Assembly (NCBI RefSeq): GCF_004359215.1
Contig: NW_027152021.1
Location: 511,302-545,127, forward strand
DNA: 33,826 nt
Direction: 5' to 3'
Source: Bremia lactucae
Taxonomy: Eukaryota; Oomycota; Peronosporomycetes; Peronosporales; Peronosporaceae
The notes under the pieces are model-generated. The model was given only the letters and a program-made list of their open reading frames with translations, was not told the origin of the DNA and searched no databases. The stretch's first letter is position 1. Every line of letters starts with the position of its first letter. Below, one piece after another: positions 29,037 to 33,826 of the stretch. Made by a program: the position numbers and the translations under genes.

Positions 29037-29770
29037 ATGCCACCTAAAAGGGGCAATGTTGGTGGGTCGTCTGAGAAGACGCCCACTCAACCTCGGGCTA
29101 AGCGCACGCGCCACGTTAACTCGCCGGCCGCGTCCAATGCCTTAGGCGAAACGCCGACAGCTAAGGCTGTCTCGTCGTCTGCGCTGGATAGCACAACGAC
29201 AGATAATGAGAGCGCTGACCATAAAGGCGCAACCGCTTCTTCGTTGGGTAAAACCACAACGCATTATGCTCAGACCATTACCCATAATGGTTCTAACATA
29301 GAGGATTCCGAGCCTAAACCTCCGCCGACGACACGTGAACGTGCTCAGTCGGTGTCACAAGCCAGTCGTTTGAACGTGGCTATGGCCGGGTGGCATATCA
29401 CCGATGTCCCCTCCATCTAAATGGCTCGTTTAAACGGGCCAAGAGCGTCGCTCCTAGAGCGCGCTCTTCTAGACGTACATAATTATTATGGCGTCTTTAA
29501 ATCATGGAAGGCTCAGGGAAAATCGCTAGGCGTATTTTCCCGATCCCGGTCGTGTTGCGTTCAAATGGAACGCCCGACCAACACGAGGCGGAATTCACGC
29601 GCCGCATTCATCCGCATTCCGATGCGATGAAACAGCGGTCGCAACGAATTAATTTCGCCCGCTTGCGTGTGAGAGAAATCATGGGCGGTACTGTGCCCTC
29701 TGTTTATTTTCACAACGCTGCTTCTGCGAGTCCGTTTGAGACTAGCGAAGAGGCTTCAGCTGGTTTTTAA
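29037..29770 (+). pseudogene. aORF of TE-8 (antisense to its element)
   Basis: The frame opens at ATG 29037 (MPPKRGNVGGSSEK), matching 91-1. There are about 127 codons of basic then S/T/P/E-rich sequence (RAKRTRHVNSPAAS, EPKPPPTTRERAQ). A TAA at 29418-29420 interrupts, and the same frame resumes with LLERALLDVHNYYGVFKSWK. Near 29530 the frame shifts into RRIFPIPVVLRSNGTPDQHE, MKQRSQRINFARLRVREIMG and PSVYFHN, ending at TAA 29768-29770. The segment FPIPVVLRSNGTPDQ...RRIHPHS...RLRVR lines up loosely with the TE-4 aORF segment YPLFIAIKLHGLDPS...KHRWYS...SASIR. The CPCC end of the other two is not present. It overlaps the end of pol on the other strand by 29 bp. Function unknown. Confidence 0.6.
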
Positions 29771-29945
29771 TTTTATAGGCAGCCACCAAGCCGGGCACGT
29801 CAACACGTAGGGTATCGGTCGGTTCCCAAGAGTCGAAGCTTTTCGGTTGACCTCTCCATCGGACGAGGATCTGATACCTTTGCCTCTTGGAGCGGTGAGC
29901 AAGCAACCATTTAACAAGAAAGCGTTGATTCCCACCCGCATCCAT
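29742..29945 (-). pseudogene. Chromodomain, pol C-terminus of TE-8
   Basis: The minus-strand open frame reads NQRFLVKWLLAHRSKRQR, YQILVRWRGQPKSFDSWEP, then LRVDVPGLVAAYKIK and a stop at 29742-29744. The spacing FLVKWL...ILVRWRG...SWEP is that of a chromodomain, with the W-E-P end shared with TE-2, TE-4 and TE-5. The conserved tail (VDVPGLVAAY) parallels VDVEGLRQYDETHP. The chromodomain itself is intact in this copy but the upstream linker is frameshifted. Confidence 0.75.
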
Positions 29946-30378
29946 CAGTGCAGGCGGCTCCCGATAGGAGTGGCGATCTCGCCCACTTACTCGCGGCTAC
30001 CTTACCTTCGTCCGTTCAGTCGCAGGCGTTAAGCGCTGCCGAACGACGTCGAGGGTCAAGTCTTGCGACTGACCTCGGATCTTTATGATTTCCGAGCGAA
30101 GGCTCGTCAGGTAATGAACGCCTGTAGACTCGCTTAAACCTTTTTGAGAAGATAATGCTGAGGGATCCGCATTATGTGCGTGGTATCCCTCGCCCTCCGA
30201 GTCCTTTTTTGTGGTGGGAGGAGTCGTTCGGCTGAAAGGTTTTCGCCTTCAAATTTTTTAAAATGATTTTTTCTTAAATTTAAAGCAAAAATGAAAAACG
30301 AGGGCCAAGACGCAGCGGAAACGGCTGAGGACGCGGGGCCAACAATATGCAGTGAAGTAACCAGATCTTATTAAAAGA
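29946..30378 (-). pseudogene. Degraded linker between GPY/F and chromodomain of TE-8
   Basis: The minus strand has several stops and an A/T-rich slip region (30240-30290). It contains P/S/R-rich pieces but no recognisable motif. Length (about 140 codons) matches the linkers of TE-2 and TE-4. I see no other gene here on either strand. Confidence 0.5.
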
Positions 30379-30951
30379 TCATGTAAATAAGACGCTCGAC
30401 TCACAGTCGGCGTCACCATCGGTCTCCCTAGACGGATGGTAATATGTGACCTCATTTGGGTCTACATACCGTTTCAGACGACCCACGTAAAATACGGGGT
30501 GCGTCTTCATATACGGGGGAAGGGTGAGCCTATAATGTAGGTTTCCAACCTCTTCTATCATCGTAAATGACCCAATAAAACGCGGCAACAACTTCGTAGT
30601 ACCTCCAGGTAGTACAGAAATTGCATTCTTAGGTAGGGTAGCAGTACTTAATAGTACTTTTTCATCCACTATGAAGCGTTCACTATTTTGCGACCGCATA
30701 TTCTTTTTGCTTGTCCTGTGCGCTTGCCATCGCGTTACAGACTTTTCGTGTGATGGCTAATCGCTCATCAACAAAGCGTTGAGCCTCGCTCACACTTTTA
30801 GCATCAAACTCGCCTATGACACCGCCGAGAGGTCGGTCATAAGACGTAGTTTTATTGACCACTGCTAAACTGGCCGGGTCACTAGCGCAAGTTTCTGTCG
30901 TTGAGATGACAACCTCGCGGGAATCGTCATATTGACGAAACTATGTCCCTT
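30379..30951 (-). pseudogene. Integrase C-terminal part and GPY/F module of TE-8
   Basis: On the minus strand near 30870-30700 lie VNKTTSYDRPLGG and FDAKSVSEAQRFVDERLAIT (parallel to the FVQDSIADAVD region). Then in frame 30699-30379 come ERFIVDEKVLLSTATLP, LLPRFIGSFTMIEEVG (GPY/F box reading IGS-F) and YMKTHPVFYVGRLKRYV. A stop precedes the linker. The THPVFYVGRLK block aligns with THPTFYVGRLRPY of TE-2. Confidence 0.75.
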
Positions 30952-31984
30952 TTATGCAGCGAGCATAGTGAAAAGCCCTCTCCCATTAAGACTCGGGCTG
31001 CGTATAAACGAGACTGACGTCCGAAGATGGCGCAGTCTGTTAACATTAAACGGTGCCTTACCCGTACTGGCGTGGACACCATTATCTATAGCGAACTCCA
31101 CAAAGGGCAATTGTTTGCTCCATTCTTTTGAAATTGCTATCGTGCGTAAGACATCCACCACGATTCGATTGACACGTTCTGTTTAGACATTAGTCTGGAG
31201 ATGATCTGCGGTCGACATGTGAATCTTATTACCTGGCAGCTCAAACACATGTCGCCTGAAATCAGACATAAATCGTGGATCCCGGTCCGATACTATGACT
31301 CGAGCATCCCGTGTAGTCGGTAAACATGATCCAGGAACAAGAGTGCTGCCTCCTTGCCTGTGATCGATGTTTTACATGGTGCTAAATTCACCATTTTGCT
31401 CTGTCTGTCTACAAAGACGACGAGCCCCGTCCGACCCTTATGATCGGGCGGCATGCCAAACATGAAGTCCAGACTTAGTGACTTCCAAAATCCGTTGGAA
31501 TCGGTAGCGGCTTCAGTGGCGCACTGCTGGACGGTGCAGGCTTAATGCGCTGACACTTTTCGCAAAAGCGAATATAGTTGGCCACCCATCTATATAGGTG
31601 TGGTCACCAATCTTCCTTTGTAACTCGCAAAAATGTCTTTTCACGGCCTAGATGCCCATAAGATGGTGCATCATGGAGCTCGTGAAGGATCATCAGCTTG
31701 AAATCTGTGTCATGAAGCACATACATTCTCAAGGGATCACTAAGTGACAGCTGATGCCATAATAGGCCATCGCTGTAGCTAACGCGATTTAGCTTAGCTT
31801 TCAGGTGCGACGGAAGGTTACTTTTCGTCCTCCAAAGTGATCCAACAGCAGGTGAAAATGGTTTGTCCTGACTGTAGCTCTCTTTTATTTCAGAGGCTAC
31901 TGAGCTCGTCACGTGGTATGCCTTCATGGCTGCCAACGTCGACGGCTGAAATTGTGCTTTAGCACTAGACACACTTTCCTGGTG
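30952..31984 (-). pseudogene. Integrase HHCC domain and DDE core of TE-8
   Basis: The minus frame 31972-31604 includes a linker (STLAAMKAYHVTSS, EIKESYSQD) and the HHCC start HELHDAPSYGHLGREKT. After a stop, NYIRFCEKCQRIKPAPSS completes the zinc site. The core has SLDFMFGMPPDHKGRTG (first Asp), FVDRQSKMVNLAP, and VSDRDPRFMSDFRRHVF (second Asp, one frame later). A stop before TERVNRIVVDVLRT holds the catalytic Glu. FAIDNGVHASTGKAPFNVN follows. All DDE residues are present, but two stops and a frameshift (near 31310) inactivate it. Better preserved at residue level than TE-2 and TE-4. Confidence 0.8.
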
Positions 31985-32127
31985 TCTAACCTCGAAGTCT
32001 GGTCTGCGCGATAAAGCGCCAGAAAGACATTCGACTTACCCGTTATATTCAACTTTGAAATTAAATTCAGAGAAGAATGTAAGCCATCTTGCCATTCTAG
32101 GCGAGAGGTGCGGTGAGTTTATTGCGG
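31985..32127 (-). pseudogene. RNase H C-terminal fragment of TE-8
   Basis: The minus strand reads NSPHLSPRMARWLTFFSEFN, FKVEYNG, a stop, then ALSRRPDFEV. This matches the RNase H end of TE-4 (SPHLSQRMARWLFFF...ADALSRRPDFE). It begins at the centre of the palindrome at 32128, so everything upstream in RNase H is missing. Confidence 0.75.
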
Positions 32128-32180
32128 TCCGCAGTAAACTCATCGCACCTCTCGCCTAGAATAGCAAGATGGCTTACATT
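32076..32180. repeat. Near-perfect 105-bp palindrome at the TE-8/TE-9 junction
   Basis: Two 52-bp arms (32076-32127 and 32129-32180) around a single central T at 32128, with 49 of 52 positions complementary by eye. The left arm is genuine RNase H sequence of TE-8. The right arm is an extra inverted copy, after which the RT of TE-9 begins. Confidence 0.9.
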
Positions 32181-32990
32181 ATTACTAAGCCCCTCTGGAG
32201 TAACTAGCCACTCCGATGGCATTTCGCTTGCGGTGGTTACTGCCGCAAGCGGGATTCCTGTTCACGCATAAAAATCTGATAGAATACATCCATTAAGTCG
32301 ATTTACGAAATGATAGTACTTATTGACATATTATTAATGATTACGTCTTTTCAATGTATCAGCGTTTAAGCCGAAACCGTTGCAGCATTCAATTTATTGG
32401 ACGCATGCACAATCCGCCACCCTCCTGTTGCTTTACGCACACAGAATGTCCGAGAGCTAAGTGAAGAGGTTGACTCCCTCACCTGGCCCGCTGCTAACGA
32501 TTGGCAAAGAACTTGTCGATCGCTAATACTTGCTCACAAGGCAATGGCCGCTGCTTCGTCACACAGTATTTCAAACCTGGTATCAGGTCGATTTTGTGTC
32601 GAGTGCCTTTATTTTTAGGCAACTCGCACGGTACAGATTCAGGGAATACATTTTTGAATCCGATCAAATCTTTGTACAAAGGTTTTGATTTCAAAGACTC
32701 TTAGGATTAAGACGCAAAACGTTCAATCCGAGTCTTCTCATCGAGGACACTTTCGTCCATCGATGACCCGTTCGTTCTCAGAAAAGTACTATTGCCACCA
32801 AATATCGATCACGTACGTGTCATATGTGACAAGTACGCAGATCTGCTTGACTTTGCCACTTCACGGATCACGCAAAAAAAAATTCGGTTCTAGCATTGGC
32901 AATTGAGTTATCTTCAAAGTTGACTTCGAAGGCTCTATCATCAAGCGTTCAAGCGCCTCCGCTTGATCCGTTGTTTACTAAGACAATCCA
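32181..32990 (-). pseudogene. PR-RT spacer and RT N-terminal half of TE-9
   Basis: Minus strand: SGKVKQICVLVTYDTYV-like spacer near 32850-32810. RT entry is FKNVFPESVPCELPKNKG near 32655-32600, IDLIPGLKYCVTKQRPLP near 32595-32545 and EQVLAIDKFFANR near 32535-32494. After a stop and frameshift come VRKATGGWRIVHA and LNAATV near 32440-32380. The palm start reads LMDVFYQIFMREQ near 32300-32265, and the SEWLVTPEGLSN block ends near 32185. Inactive; catalytic YxDD region absent. Confidence 0.7.
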
Positions 32991-33299
32991 TGTCTCAGTT
33001 TCCTCTTTGGAATTTATTTTCAAAGGTACCTGGGAACCTTCAACCGCAGGTTTCTGGGGACTTATTCCCGCAGATTTTTGAGTACTTATTCCTTCAAGTT
33101 TTTTTGAAGAGCATCAACTTCAAACTGCTTTTAGCTGTGGTTGCGCAACCACAGCGAGATCCCCTACGATTGACTCTCCAGTCGATCTAGGACTTTCGCA
33201 CTGTCTCTTACAGACAGGCGTTGGATATGATCTTGGATGTTGCTTTTCCAGCAAACATCCTTGTTTCGTACCACTCTACTTATTCGAGTGATAGAACTG

Positions 33300-33410
33300 C
33301 GACGCTGCCTGTGCTTGTGCACAGCCTTCGGCAAATATGTCCACGTCACAATGGTGGACCTTCGACGCTGCCTGTGCTTTTGGGCAGCCGTCGAGATCTA
33401 ACTCTTAAAT
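33300..33410 (-). repeat. Doubled 64-bp unit in the spacer of TE-9
   Basis: GCGACGCTGCCTGTGCTTGT near 33300 and CGACGCTGCCTGTGCTTTTG near 33363 are two copies of the unit seen in direct orientation at 2324-2451 of TE-2. Confidence 0.65.
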
Positions 33411-33539
33411 GTGTTGGGTATTCACACATGAGGTATTGTGCAGTCATGATAGCGACCGAACCTCAAGTGAGGCCATTGCACTCACTCGTAGGACATCCAC
33501 ACGCTTGTGGACGCCCCAAGACGTTCATCAGTTGACCAT

Positions 33540-33826
33540 CTGATGAACAAGAGACAGGCATCGTCACGGCTTGATGCTGCCATTTTAATGATGGATCATA
33601 CTTTCTGAGCTATGGTAATCCAAGGATGACACCAAATTTGTCATCCAAATCTAGTACGATGAAATCATCATCGTACTGTTTACCCCTTAACGTGTATTGG
33701 ATACCAACTACACGTTTCTTAACCGTTACAGATGCGCATGTTGCTAGGCGCACTGTCATCCTCGTTAGAGGGATATCACGCTCAATAAATTTGAGCCTGC
33801 GATCTTCTAGCGATTGGCGTCTAATA
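33540..33826 (-). pseudogene. Protease fragment of TE-9, cut by the window edge
   Basis: The minus strand reads from the edge: RRQSLEDRRLKFIERDIPLT, RMTVRLATCASVTVKKRVV, YDDDFIVLDLDDKFGVILG and a stop in place of the Trp of LPW, then LRKYDPSLKWQHQAVTMP. It is open for about 70 codons, so better preserved than the proteases of TE-3 and TE-6. The catalytic motif itself lies beyond the window. Confidence 0.75.

Larger units (their letters stand above)
28378..32127 (-). mobile_element. TE-8: 3' half of a Ty3/Gypsy chromovirus (RNase H to 3' LTR)
   Basis: On the minus strand in order: RNase H end, linker, integrase HHCC and DDE core, GPY/F, linker, chromodomain, aORF (on the opposite strand), PPT, 3' LTR. 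It is the same LTR family as TE-1, in opposite orientation. The 5' half is missing; at 32128 a palindrome links it to TE-9. Confidence 0.8.
32181..33826 (-). mobile_element. TE-9: PR-spacer-RT fragment (minus strand) running off the right edge
   Basis: On the minus strand: protease C-terminal half (33826-33540), spacer with the doubled 64-bp unit, and the RT N-terminal half to MPQGLSN-like sequence near 32185, where it meets the palindrome. The doubled spacer unit groups it with TE-2. No LTR is in view. Confidence 0.8.

Noticed and set aside
28378..29770. A plus-strand element with 5' LTR followed by gag (MPPKRG...)
   Set aside because: The bases between the LTR and the ORF are a polypurine tract on the minus strand and not a primer-binding site, and the minus-strand pol of TE-8 runs directly into this region. 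The ORF is therefore antisense and the LTR is a 3' LTR.
1..33826. Secreted effector genes (RXLR or Crinkler type), which often lie in such repeat-rich regions
   Set aside because: No open frame combines a signal peptide with an RXLR/EER or LFLAK-type motif; the few RxLR strings occur in shadow frames.

Overview
The window is a retrotransposon graveyard from a eukaryotic nuclear genome, most likely an oomycete (a Phytophthora or downy-mildew relative). This rests on the gag/pol sequence style (Ty3/Gypsy chromovirus elements whose LTRs begin TGTAACGGG and end CCCGTTACA) and on a decayed RAD54-like helicase gene. The host was not confirmed by any search. I see no intact host gene, tRNA, rRNA, CRISPR array or bacterial-type operon. 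Almost every base can be assigned to one of eight broken elements, named TE-1 to TE-6, TE-8 and TE-9.

Layout. TE-1 (+, 1-804) is only the 3' end of an element that runs off the left edge: start of an antisense ORF, polypurine tract (PPT) and 3' LTR. TE-2 (+, 805-8470) is a nearly full-length but decayed gag-PR-RT-RH-IN-chromodomain element with an antisense ORF, PPT and 3' LTR; its 5' LTR is lost. At 8486-9510 (-) lies a RAD54/RAD54B-like pseudogene. TE-3 (+, 9624-12633) has a 5' LTR, primer-binding site (PBS), gag and PR, and then pieces of RT and RNase H; an inverted integrase fragment (12634-12828) follows. TE-4 (+, 12829-22612) is the best preserved element, with both LTRs, PBS and PPT. 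It contains a near-identical direct repeat of 1977 bp abutting the single N at 16541, which looks like an assembly artefact. TE-5 (+, 22613-25887) is a chimera: RT and part of RNase H from a distinct subfamily joined to the integrase-to-chromodomain end of a TE-2-like element. TE-6 (+, 25888-28377) is a gag-PR-RT fragment broken by an unidentified insert and a foldback. TE-8 (-, 32127-28378) carries RH-IN-chromodomain, the antisense ORF, PPT and a truncated 3' LTR. TE-9 (-, 33826-32181) is a PR-RT fragment running off the right edge.

How the parts work together. In a live element gag would build the particle and pol would supply the aspartic protease, reverse transcriptase, RNase H and an integrase ending in a GPY/F module, a long acidic/serine-rich linker and a chromodomain for target choice. 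The notable extra is a convergent antisense ORF (aORF) between the end of pol and the 3' LTR, found in three element types here (TE-2, TE-4, TE-1/TE-8). In the best-aligned 34 codons of TE-2 and TE-4 my hand count of differences at aORF codon positions 1/2/3 is 12/3/20, a clear sign of protein-level constraint on that strand. I do not recognise its function.

No element looks autonomous: frameshifts, stops and lost catalytic residues are spread through every pol copy. Three separate pol breakpoints carry inverted duplications, a shared style of damage.
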